A stretch of 37,843 nt of DNA, taken from DASTBU01 sp035711845 (GTDB taxonomy: Bacteria > Acidobacteriota > Vicinamibacteria > Vicinamibacterales > 2-12-FULL-66-21). Under the pieces are notes generated by a model. The model made no database searches and was not told the origin of the DNA. It was given only the letters and a program-made list of their open reading frames with translations. Below, piece by piece: positions 31,848 through 37,843 of the stretch (position 1 is its first letter; the number at the start of each line of letters is the position of its first letter). Made by a program: the position numbers and the translations under genes. The stretch covers positions 1 to 37,843 of the forward strand of contig DASTBU010000003.1 of NCBI GenBank assembly GCA_035711845.1, read 5' to 3'.

Positions 31848-32009
31848 TCATCCTGTGTCGAACCACCGAATGACGAGGTTCACGGCCAGGAGGGCAGCCA
31901 GAACCGCCAGCACCAGGGCGACGAAGGTGTAGGTCAGGAGCTGTTTCAGCCCTGAATCCGGTCCTGAACCCTGCCCTGCCGTGCTATGGCTCTCTTGGTC
32001 CCGGGACAT
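31848..32009 (-). CDS. Small single-pass membrane protein, 53 aa
   Basis: Frame from ATG 32009 (an in-frame ATG at 32018 is an alternative) to TGA at 31848. The N-terminal 22 residues are polar (MSRDQESHSTAGQGSGPDSG). A clean hydrophobic helix follows (YTFVALVLAVLAALLAVNLV, about 27-46), then a short RWFDTG tail. Such a contrast between a polar and a hydrophobic segment is unlikely by chance. No strong ribosome binding site is visible, which lowers confidence. It is convergent with the permease operon and divergent from the BON gene. Function unknown; it may be a small accessory subunit or stress-induced membrane protein. Confidence 0.5.
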   Translation of the reverse strand: MSRDQESHSTAGQGSGPDSGLKQLLTYTFVALVLAVLAALLAVNLVIRWFDTG

Positions 32010-32158
32010 GACCAGCATTGTAGCCGGCTCGACCGTAGGGCCGGCACAACTTTGGCACCTCTTCGAGGGGCTGACGATGTCGGGAGGTGCAGCCTCTGCA
32101 GTTCAGCTGTGCCGTTCGCGCGGCTGGACCGGAAGAACGTCAACAGGAAGGAGTCACG

Positions 32159-32809
32159 ATGCGCACGAAGGAATTGCTGCTTCGACTGCCGGCTGTGGTC
32201 GCGTTCGTTGCACTCGCCGGGTTCTCGAGCGATGTCACCGCGACAGACTCTGCGGTGCAGACGGCGACACAAGAAGCGCAAGACACGGCACGTCAGTCGG
32301 GCAATGTCGTCAAGGATTCGTGGATCACGATGAAAGTGCACTCGCAGTTCATCCCCGAGGATGCACTGGAAGGCAGCGACATCGACGTCGACACCAATGC
32401 GGGCGTAGTCACGCTGAAGGGCACGGTCGTCACGGAAGCCGGACGGGCGCGCGCTGTCGCGATCGCGAAGGCGACCGACGGGGTGAAGAGCGTCAACGAT
32501 GAGCTCACGATCGCTCGCGCCGAAGGCGACGTCGCCGAGAAGGCCGGGGAGACCGCGCGCGGGACCACCGGAACAGCGGCTCGCGCCGTAACCGACGGCT
32601 GGTTGAAGTCGAAGATCTACGCGCAGTTCATCACAGAAGATGCGCTCGACGACAGCGACATCGATCTCGATATCAGCCGCGGTGCTGTCATCCTGAACGG
32701 GACGGTGGCGACCGAGGCCGGACGAGAGCGGGCGGCCGCCATCGCGAAGGCCACCGACGGTGTGAAGTCGGTCAAGAACAACCTCAAGGTCGAACCAGGG
32801 GTCCGCTGA
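32159..32809 (+). CDS. Secreted protein with two BON domains (OsmY-like)
   Basis: 216 residues from ATG 32159, chosen because AGGAAGGAG lies five bases upstream. The signal peptide is about 1-28 (MRTKELLLRLPAVVAFVALAG). Two BON domains (PF04972) lie at about 55-120 (KDSWITMKVHSQFIPEDALE; VVTLKGTVVTEAGRARAVAI) and 145-215 (DGWLKSKIYAQFITEDALDD; AVILNGTVATEAGRERAAAI), very similar to each other and so from an internal duplication. BON domains bind phospholipid or envelope components; OsmY-type proteins protect the periplasm under osmotic stress. A 12-bp hairpin follows the stop, so it is probably a single-gene unit. Confidence 0.93.
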   Translation: MRTKELLLRLPAVVAFVALAGFSSDVTATDSAVQTATQEAQDTARQSGNVVKDSWITMKVHSQFIPEDALEGSDIDVDTNAGVVTLKGTVVTEAGRARAVAIAKATDGVKSVNDELTIARAEGDVAEKAGETARGTTGTAARAVTDGWLKSKIYAQFITEDALDDSDIDLDISRGAVILNGTVATEAGRERAAAIAKATDGVKSVKNNLKVEPGVR

Positions 32810-32822
32810 CGAACCGGTCGTG

Positions 32823-32850
32823 GGAGTTCAGGAGTGCGCTCCTGAACTCC
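32823..32850 (+). terminator. Intrinsic terminator-like hairpin after the BON gene
   Basis: GGAGTTCAGGAG (32823-32834) and CTCCTGAACTCC (32839-32850) form a perfect 12-bp stem with a 4-base loop, 13 bases past the stop. The following TCTCCTCCTCGTTG is pyrimidine-rich but not a true T-run. Confidence 0.65.
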
Positions 32851-32909
32851 TCTCCTCCTCGTTGCGTCGGCCCGCGGCAAATCGTTCGGCTGGGTCATAA
32901 TTGAGTTCC

Positions 32910-32937
32910 GAGTGTCGAATGCCGAATGCTGAGTGAA
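32910..32937. repeat. Short GAATGCT-type array before the S1/P1 nuclease gene
   Basis: GAGTGTC, GAATGCC, GAATGCT and GAGTGA follow each other as 7-mers, the same unit as the larger array at 13402-13579. An in-frame ATG inside the array (32926) would start the nuclease six codons earlier than the ATG at 32944. Confidence 0.75.
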
Positions 32938-32943
32938 CCGCGG

Positions 32944-33894
32944 ATGCGCGGGCCGCTCGCCTCCGTCACGCTGCTTGTGCTCCTCTCTGGCTCGACGGCC
33001 GGCGTGGGGGCGTTCGCGGACGCGGGCCACCGGGTCGTCGGCCTGATTGCCGAGCATCACCTGCGCGGCGCCCGCGCGGTCTCGGAGATCCGGAAGATTC
33101 TGGGGCGAGGGGAGACACTGGCCGACGCCGCCGTGTGGCCAGACGTCATCAAGGCGCCCGGCTACGAAGACGACGACTCGGAGTTGTTCCGGCTCGAGCA
33201 TCCCGCGCACGACGTCTACCACTACGCGAACCTGCCATTTCAAGCGACCCGCTACGATCCGTCGCTCCCTGGCGCCCGGCCCGGAGATATCGTTCAGACC
33301 GCACGCGAGTGCGTGCGCGTGCTGAGGGGAGCCTCGACGATGTTCACAGAACGCGAGGCGCTGCGCCTGCTCGCGCACCTCGTGGGAGATCTGCATCAGC
33401 CGCTGCACGTCGGCACCGCGTTTGTCGCCGCCAACGGCCAGCCGTCGTTCGTGATCCCGCAAGGGAGGACCGGCTGGCGCGTCACGCGTGGAGGAAACAA
33501 CCTGGTCTACGGCCCGCAGGACAGGTTCAACCTGCACTCGTACTGGGACGCCCACGCCGTGAACCTTGCGATGCGGCGTGAGGAGCCCTCGGCGTATGCG
33601 TCGCGGCTGATCCGGGACGTGCGCGTGGAACAGGGATGGAACGCGTCCGGCGACGCGGACTCGTGGCCGGAGCAATGGGCCAACGACGCGCTGCCCCATG
33701 CGAAGACCATTCACCGGGGTATCGGGATCACCGCGTATCTCGGACCGGACGAAGCGGGACGCACGCCCCACCGGTGGCGGATTCAACAACCGGCTGGCTA
33801 TGACGACCTGGCGCGCACGCTGATACCCGCCCAACTTGCCAAAGCGGGGTACAGGCTGGCGGCGGTGCTGAAGGCGATCTGGCCGGAAGGATGA
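32944..33894 (+). CDS. Secreted S1/P1-type zinc nuclease
   Basis: 316 residues from ATG 32944; the ATG at 32926 adds six residues (MLSEPR) that are encoded by the repeat array. A signal peptide (PLASVTLLVLLSGSTAGVGA) should be cut after Ala23, leaving Phe as residue 1. The family's zinc cluster ligands are recognisable: FADAGH (His29, with spacing equal to Trp1...His6 in S1/P1), Asp in VWPD, His in HYANLP, HLVGDLHQPLH with two His and Asp, and LHSYWD with His and Asp. The usual N-terminal Trp is Phe here, but its backbone should still bind zinc. It would cleave single-stranded DNA/RNA or 3'-nucleotides outside the cytoplasm, probably for nucleotide or phosphate scavenging. Confidence 0.93.
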   Translation: MRGPLASVTLLVLLSGSTAGVGAFADAGHRVVGLIAEHHLRGARAVSEIRKILGRGETLADAAVWPDVIKAPGYEDDDSELFRLEHPAHDVYHYANLPFQATRYDPSLPGARPGDIVQTARECVRVLRGASTMFTEREALRLLAHLVGDLHQPLHVGTAFVAANGQPSFVIPQGRTGWRVTRGGNNLVYGPQDRFNLHSYWDAHAVNLAMRREEPSAYASRLIRDVRVEQGWNASGDADSWPEQWANDALPHAKTIHRGIGITAYLGPDEAGRTPHRWRIQQPAGYDDLARTLIPAQLAKAGYRLAAVLKAIWPEG

Positions 33895-33916
33895 GTAAGG
33901 ATGAGCGAAGGATGAG
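33887..33916. repeat. Three AAGGATGAG 9-mers across the nuclease stop codon
   Basis: AAGGATGAG occurs at 33887-33895, 33897-33905 and 33908-33916, separated by one and two bases. The first copy contains the nuclease stop codon (TGA in GGATGAG). It is another short array at a gene end, with a different unit. Confidence 0.7.
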
Positions 33917-33999
33917 CACGCGGGCGTCGCTCCACGTGTCACGCGAACGACCTGCGCACATCGTTGGCGCTGTGAGATGATGCCGCGACAGGACCTGCG

Positions 34000-34836
34000 A
34001 TGCTGACACGCTCGATTGCCTTCGGTCTGCTGGCTGCGTCGCTCTGCGCGCAGGGTCCGCCGCCTCCGGTCGCGTACCGCGTTTACGCCATCCGGTACGC
34101 GACCCTCGCGGATTTCCCCGTCGCCTCGCTCGTGGCCGGCGCGGACCGCGCGCGTCGGGCCGACATCGCGATGATGCTGTGGCTGATAAGAAGCGGCGAC
34201 GGCAGAATCGTCCTCTTCGACTCCGGTTTCTACGGTGAGGAATACCTGAAACAGTGGAATCCGAAGCAGTTCGTCCGTCCCGACGAGGCGATCGCCCCGA
34301 TGGGCGTGAAGGCTGAAGAGGTGTCCGACGTCGTGATCTCGCACGTCCACTGGGACCATCTCGACGGGGCCGGCCTGTTCCCCCGGGCGCGGGTCTGGAT
34401 TCAGAGAGACGAAGTCGAGCATTACGTGGATGCCGACGGCAGGCCGCTGGATCGCGGCATCGACGCGCGCGGCGCCGCGCTCGTCGCGACATTGCGGCGC
34501 GAAGGGCGTTTGAAGCTGGCCGACGGCGATGGGGCCGAGATTATCCCGGGCATCATCGCGCATACCGGCGGCAGGCATACGTATGCGTCGCAGTACGTGA
34601 GCGTCCGCACGCCGAGCGGCACCGTCGTGCTGGCGTCCGACAACCTGTATCTGTATGAGAACCTCGATCGCGGCGTACCCATCGCGCAGACGTTCGATGC
34701 TGCGGCGAACCGGCAGTCGCAGCGGCGCATGCGCGAGCTGGCGACCGACCCGCGCTGGATCGTTCCGGGCCACGACCCCCTGGTCTTCGAGCGCTTTCCC
34801 CGCGTTGCCGAAGGGGTGGTCGCCATCCCGCGTTGA
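34000..34836 (+). CDS. Secreted metallo-beta-lactamase-fold hydrolase, lactonase-like
   Basis: 278 residues. A Sec signal peptide is likely (MLTRSIAFGLLAASLCAQG), cut near Gly19. The metal-binding motif HVHWDH (115-120) is intact. A further His is seen in GGRHTYASQYV (about 193), Asp in VVLASDNLY (about 213) and His in WIVPGHD (about 251), so both metal sites of the MBL fold can form. The overall style resembles N-acyl homoserine lactonase-like members (AttM/AiiA group) more than true beta-lactamases or glyoxalase II. A secreted lactonase could destroy lactone signals or lactone nutrients, but the substrate cannot be inferred with confidence. A CAGGA sequence precedes the start by six bases. 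Confidence 0.88.
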   Translation: MLTRSIAFGLLAASLCAQGPPPPVAYRVYAIRYATLADFPVASLVAGADRARRADIAMMLWLIRSGDGRIVLFDSGFYGEEYLKQWNPKQFVRPDEAIAPMGVKAEEVSDVVISHVHWDHLDGAGLFPRARVWIQRDEVEHYVDADGRPLDRGIDARGAALVATLRREGRLKLADGDGAEIIPGIIAHTGGRHTYASQYVSVRTPSGTVVLASDNLYLYENLDRGVPIAQTFDAAANRQSQRRMRELATDPRWIVPGHDPLVFERFPRVAEGVVAIPR

Positions 34837-35009
34837 AACCCCACAGGAGTCCGACCCCGCTTCGCCCGTCGAGCCGAGCCGCACCGGCCGGCAGGGACCG
34901 GCGGGCCGTCGTTTCGTCCCTTGGGGTCTCGGCTTCGTCACAAGCCGCTTCCCCGCCCACGCGGGCGTGAGGACAATGCCGAACTGGTTCGCCCTTTCAG
35001 GAGGTCTTC

Positions 35010-36176
35010 ATGTCCTGCGCTCGACCCGCTCCGGTTGTTCTCCTGCTGCTGATGCCGCTGCTCGCCAGCGCGGAGACACCGTCCACCATTCCAGTCACGC
35101 TGAAAGCGCCCGATGGGATTGCCTTGAAGGCGACCTACTACACGCCCGGGCGGCCGGGCCCCGCCATTCTGCTGCTCCACCAGTGCAACCGCGATCGCAC
35201 GAGCTGGTCGGCGCTCGCGACCGATGCGGCCGTCCGCGGCTATCACGTGCTCGCGCTCGACTATCGCGGCTACGGCGAGAGCGAGGGTGAGCTGTTCGAG
35301 GACTTGCAGGAACAACGGCAGCTGGTCGCCGAAAAATGGGCCGGCGACATCGACGCGGCGTTCGCCTGGCTGACGGCGCAGACGGGCGTGGACAAGAACC
35401 GGATTGGGGCTGCCGGTGCGAGCTGCGGCGTCACCCAATCCCTCCTGCTCGCGCGCAGGCACCCCGAGGTCAAGACCGTGGTGCTGCTGAGCGGCAACCT
35501 CACGCCCGCCGCGCGGGAACACCTGCGCGACTCGCCCGGAATGCCCGTGTTCGCAGCCGCCAGCCGCGACGATGGCAACGTCGTCGGCAGCATGAAATGG
35601 GCCCTCGGCTGGTCGCACAACGAGCAGAATACGTTCGAGGAATTCGAGGCCGCCGGGCATGGCACCGACATGTTCGCCGTGGAAAAGGGGCTGCAGGCGA
35701 AGATCCTGGAGTGGTTCGACGGCAAGCTTCGCACGGCGCCGGAGTCGCTGCCCAAACCATCCTCGACGGCGCCGCCCACACCGGTCGAGAAGTTCTGGAC
35801 GCTGCTCGTCAGGCCTGACGGCGTGCGGGCCGCTCGCGCGATCTTCGACGCCAGCCGGCGCGACGACCCCGGTCTCGTCCTCTTCCCGGAAGGCGAGATG
35901 AACCTGCACGGGTATTCCCTGTTGCAGGGCGGGAACGCGAAGGATGCGATCGTGGTCTTCGAGATGAACGTGGATGCCTATCCGCGGTCAGCGAACACGT
36001 ACGACAGCCTCTCGGACGCACACCTCGCCGCGGGCAACCGTGACGAAGCGCTGCGACTGGCTGAGAAGGCGCTCGCCGTGCTCGCGACCGATGCGCAGGC
36101 GAACACCGACTTCGGCGCCTTGATTCGCGAGAGCGCCGAAAGGAAAATCAAGGAACTGCGGAAGAAGCCGTCCTGA
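35010..36176 (+). CDS. Secreted alpha/beta hydrolase (dienelactone-hydrolase-like) with helical C-terminus
   Basis: 388 residues. Start ATG 35010 is preceded by AGGAGGT, a very strong ribosome binding site. Signal peptide about 1-21 (PAPVVLLLLMPLLASAE). The alpha/beta-hydrolase domain (about 25-245) contains the oxyanion region LLLHQCN, the nucleophile elbow GASCG (Ser near 138), an acid in ASRDDG (near 190) and His in AAGHGTD. The DLH-like tight elbow has Ser-Cys rather than Cys as nucleophile. Residues about 255-388 are TPR-like helices (YSLLQGGNAKDAIVVFEMN; TYDSLSDAHLAAGNRDEAL), an uncommon fusion with this hydrolase type. Probably periplasmic; esterase or thioesterase-type activity is expected, substrate unknown. 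Confidence 0.88.
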   Translation: MSCARPAPVVLLLLMPLLASAETPSTIPVTLKAPDGIALKATYYTPGRPGPAILLLHQCNRDRTSWSALATDAAVRGYHVLALDYRGYGESEGELFEDLQEQRQLVAEKWAGDIDAAFAWLTAQTGVDKNRIGAAGASCGVTQSLLLARRHPEVKTVVLLSGNLTPAAREHLRDSPGMPVFAAASRDDGNVVGSMKWALGWSHNEQNTFEEFEAAGHGTDMFAVEKGLQAKILEWFDGKLRTAPESLPKPSSTAPPTPVEKFWTLLVRPDGVRAARAIFDASRRDDPGLVLFPEGEMNLHGYSLLQGGNAKDAIVVFEMNVDAYPRSANTYDSLSDAHLAAGNRDEALRLAEKALAVLATDAQANTDFGALIRESAERKIKELRKKPS

Positions 36177-36183
36177 GCCGCGT

Positions 36184-36312
36184 TCAGCGGCGCGACAGCG
36201 CCGTCTGCGGGCGCGGGACTGAGGGGGATCGGTCCACGAGCCGCGAGGCGATGTGGGCCATGAAGAGCACGATGATCAGCGCGCCGATGGCCGCTCCGAA
36301 AGTGCGTGTCAC
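36184..36312 (-). CDS. Small single-pass membrane protein, 42 aa, GTG start
   Basis: The GTG at 36312 is preceded by GGAGGT with a 5-base spacer, which is what makes this frame credible. The protein reads MTRTFGAAIGALIIVLFMAH (1-20) with a hydrophobic helix at about 6-21, followed by a basic, Pro-rich tail (ASRLVDRSPSVPRPQTALSR) and the stop at 36184. Helix plus positive C-terminal side predicts an N-out, C-in single pass. The gene is convergent with the hydrolase gene, with the two stops only 8 bases apart, and divergent from the hypothetical gene at 36634. Function unknown. Confidence 0.6.
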   Translation of the reverse strand: MTRTFGAAIGALIIVLFMAHIASRLVDRSPSVPRPQTALSRR

Positions 36313-36540
36313 GGGATACCTCCGAGGGAACTTCGTCCTGGCTGGAACGTCGCCTCAGCCGGCAAGGACAGTGCCGGGCGGCCGGGGGACTGAAAAGGGA
36401 AGGTTTTGCGTGACTTCTCAACGGGAGCCGGCGGGTTGACTCCGCTGGCTCGCTGACGAAACTGCGATCGCAATCACGCTACCGTCGGTGCCTCGTCAGT
36501 AAAGGGCGCGCGGCCGCCGACAGCACCACGTGCCGAGATT

Positions 36541-36616
36541 CGATCGCTCGATCGCCTCGATCGCTCGATCGCTCGATCACCTGGATCACCTCGATCATTT
36601 CGATCGCACGATCGCG
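36541..36616. repeat. CGATCGCT/CGATCACCT tandem array
   Basis: Nine successive 8-9-base units (CGATCGCT, CGATCGCCT, CGATCGCT twice, CGATCACCT, GGATCACCT, CGATCATTT, CGATCGCA, CGATCGCG). The array lies between the divergent 42-aa protein gene and the hypothetical gene at 36634. The remaining gap (36313-36540) shows no gene and no clear promoter. Confidence 0.85.
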
Positions 36617-36633
36617 CGATAAATGCACTTCCG

Positions 36634-37224
36634 ATGTTCATCCACCGTCAACAGCGGCTGCGGGTGCTGGAGGAGCTGGAACGGCTCGCGAAGGGGTTCC
36701 GGACCGACGAGGATCTGTACCCGCTGCGCGTGCCGCGGGAACCGCTGCCGCTGCCGGGCGCGATCGACCGGGCGGCGCCTGATGCCGACGCGGCCTTCGA
36801 TCCGCTCGTGCTGCGCCAGCGCACGCTCCTCCAGCTCGAATGGCAGGATGGCAGCACCTGGGAGTTGTGGGTGACGGTGCTGCCGTCGGGTTTGAAGCTG
36901 TTCTGCGACTCGGGCGAAGAAGAGCCGCACGTTCTCGCCTCGGGCGGCCGGCACTCCGGCGACGAAACCGACAGGCAGTTCCTCCAGATGCTCGCGGAAT
37001 CAGCGGGCCAGCGGTTCGGGATCGAGCTGTCGGGCGGCGCGCCGGCCCGTGTCCGCACGCCTCTGACCGACCGTGACTTCCTGGTGAATCTGTTCGTGGA
37101 GCTGTTCGAGGTCGCCGGCGCCGAGGAGTCGGTCCGCCACACCCTCGCGTCGCCTGCACGTTCGTCGGGAAGCCCCGACTTCCGCGGCGACGTGGAGCGC
37201 TGGCTCTCGCACGCGCTGCGATAG
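36634..37224 (+). CDS. Hypothetical protein, 196 aa
   Basis: The ATG at 36634 has no recognisable ribosome binding site; the CGATCGCT array ends 18 bases upstream. The protein is acidic to neutral, soluble, with an N-terminal helical segment (QQRLRVLEELERLAKGFRTD), a beta-rich middle (RTLLQLEWQDGSTWELWVTV, GLKLFCDSGEEE) and a C-terminal helical part (FLVNLFVELFEVAGAEESV). No signal peptide, membrane helix or metal motif. I do not recognise a family. Codon composition looks like the neighbouring real genes, and the antisense frames in the same place are Arg/Pro-rich and look like shadows. Confidence 0.6.
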   Translation: MFIHRQQRLRVLEELERLAKGFRTDEDLYPLRVPREPLPLPGAIDRAAPDADAAFDPLVLRQRTLLQLEWQDGSTWELWVTVLPSGLKLFCDSGEEEPHVLASGGRHSGDETDRQFLQMLAESAGQRFGIELSGGAPARVRTPLTDRDFLVNLFVELFEVAGAEESVRHTLASPARSSGSPDFRGDVERWLSHALR

Positions 37225-37357
37225 CAGCAGACCAAGCGCCGGCGGCCTGTGCGTCCCTCGAGTGCCCTGGCCGCGCCGCGGCATCGCTTTACCTCCGATG
37301 AGCGCGCGCCTCTGACGCGTCACACACGCGTATGGCGATGGATTGCGCAGGACCAGG

Positions 37358-37843
37358 TCAGATGCCGGGGCCTCTGGCGGTTCCACGCCAGAGCAAATAT
37401 ACCGGCACGCCGAGGAGCGCGATGATCAGGCCCGGCCAGCTCGTCGTCGCGCGATAAACGAACAGCACCGCAAGGATCCAGGTGGCCGCCGAGAGGTAAA
37501 GAGCCGGAACCACCGGGTATCCGAACGCACGGTAGGGGCGGGACGCATCGGGGCGCGTTCGGCGCAGGCGGAACAGCCCGGCGATGGTCAGGATGTAGAA
37601 CATCAGCGCGGCCGAAACCACGTATTCGAGGAGGTTGCTATAGAGATTGCCGTAGGTCCCCGAAGCTTCATCGTACGTGCGCAGCAGGATCAACGCGATC
37701 GTCCAGATGCCTTGAAGCAGAAGCCCCCAGGCCGGGACGCGCGCTGCGTTCAGGCGCGCGGCACGGCGGAAGAAGAGACCATCTTTCGCCATCGCGTAGT
37801 AGGCGCGCGCGCCGGCCAGGATGAGGCCGTTGTTGCAGCCGAA
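37358..37843 (-). CDS. APC-superfamily amino-acid permease, C-terminal part (5' end outside window)
   Basis: The frame is open from the window edge, so the true start lies beyond 37843. The first visible codons read FGCNNGLILAGARAYYAMAK followed by DGLFF, the conserved loop of the LAT/APC transporters (usual form: N-x-x-x-L-x-x-x-R-x-x-Y-x-M-A-x-D-G-L). At least four membrane helices follow (WGLLLQGIWTIALILL; YVVSAALMFYILTIAGLF; VVPALYLSAATWILAVLFV; GLIIALLGVPVYLLW). The 161 visible residues end at a normal stop, TGA 37358. It transports amino acids or polyamines across the inner membrane; the substrate cannot be told from this part. Confidence 0.9.
   Translation of the reverse strand, partial: FGCNNGLILAGARAYYAMAKDGLFFRRAARLNAARVPAWGLLLQGIWTIALILLRTYDEASGTYGNLYSNLLEYVVSAALMFYILTIAGLFRLRRTRPDASRPYRAFGYPVVPALYLSAATWILAVLFVYRATTSWPGLIIALLGVPVYLLWRGTARGPGI

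Noticed and set aside
32617..34941. A 774-codon minus frame opposite the BON, nuclease and MBL-fold genes
   Set aside because: Antisense shadow spanning three well-supported plus-strand genes.

Overview
This is a 37.8 kb piece of a GC-rich bacterial chromosome, most likely from an Acidobacteriota (inference; probably the Vicinamibacteria lineage). Three things suggest this: two large MacB/FtsX-type 'orphan' permeases of the acidobacterial duplicated kind, one of them behind a PadR regulator; an ECF sigma factor overlapping a Ser/Thr kinase-TPR protein; and many secreted S9, beta-propeller and lipoprotein genes. I see no phage, integrase, transposase, CRISPR array, rRNA or tRNA. Long antisense open frames are common because of the base composition, and they were left out.

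Layout. 1-1.4 kb: a truncated hypothetical gene, a small coiled-coil gene and a small basic gene with a clear promoter and ribosome binding site. 1.4-5.8 kb (minus strand): mreB, a strong terminator, then an ECF sigma factor overlapping a TTG-started transmembrane Ser/Thr kinase with TPRs. 6.3-9.9 kb: a secreted beta-propeller protein, a zinc-ribbon protein, a cyclase-family hydrolase and an FKBP lipoprotein. 9.9-16.8 kb (minus): an orphan permease, a TPR protein with an unrecognised C-terminal domain and a SWIM-SNF2 helicase. 16.9-22.4 kb: an RRM protein diverging from an RsbW-like kinase, a beta-propeller lipoprotein and an S9 peptidase with an extra C-terminal domain. 22.7-26.9 kb: a tiny zinc-binding protein, a coiled-coil protein with a GAF-like domain and a di-haem peroxidase. 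27.1-31.8 kb: a GH43 xylosidase remnant, a DEAD-box helicase, and a PadR-permease operon. 31.8-37.8 kb: two tiny membrane proteins, a double-BON protein, an S1/P1 nuclease with Phe in place of the family's N-terminal Trp, a secreted metallo-beta-lactamase-fold protein, a secreted alpha/beta hydrolase, a hypothetical protein and the end of an amino-acid permease gene.

The most unusual feature is a set of short tandem-repeat arrays. Units are 7-9 bp and differ between arrays (GGTTCAA/GAACCCT, GGAAGCT, GAATGCT, CGATCGCT, AAGGATGAG). They lie at gene borders, supply stop codons, C-terminal tails or sequence next to start codons, and in two cases are built as head-to-head inverted arms. One fills the whole gap between two genes; another was duplicated together with the last codons of the SNF2 helicase. 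Separate hairpins at 8354-8400 and 26882-26917 share a TCAGATCT end and look like a REP-type family. Functionally the genes suggest a free-living heterotroph with an active envelope and secretome and several phosphorylation and sigma-factor circuits; I do not see a single pathway spanning the window.
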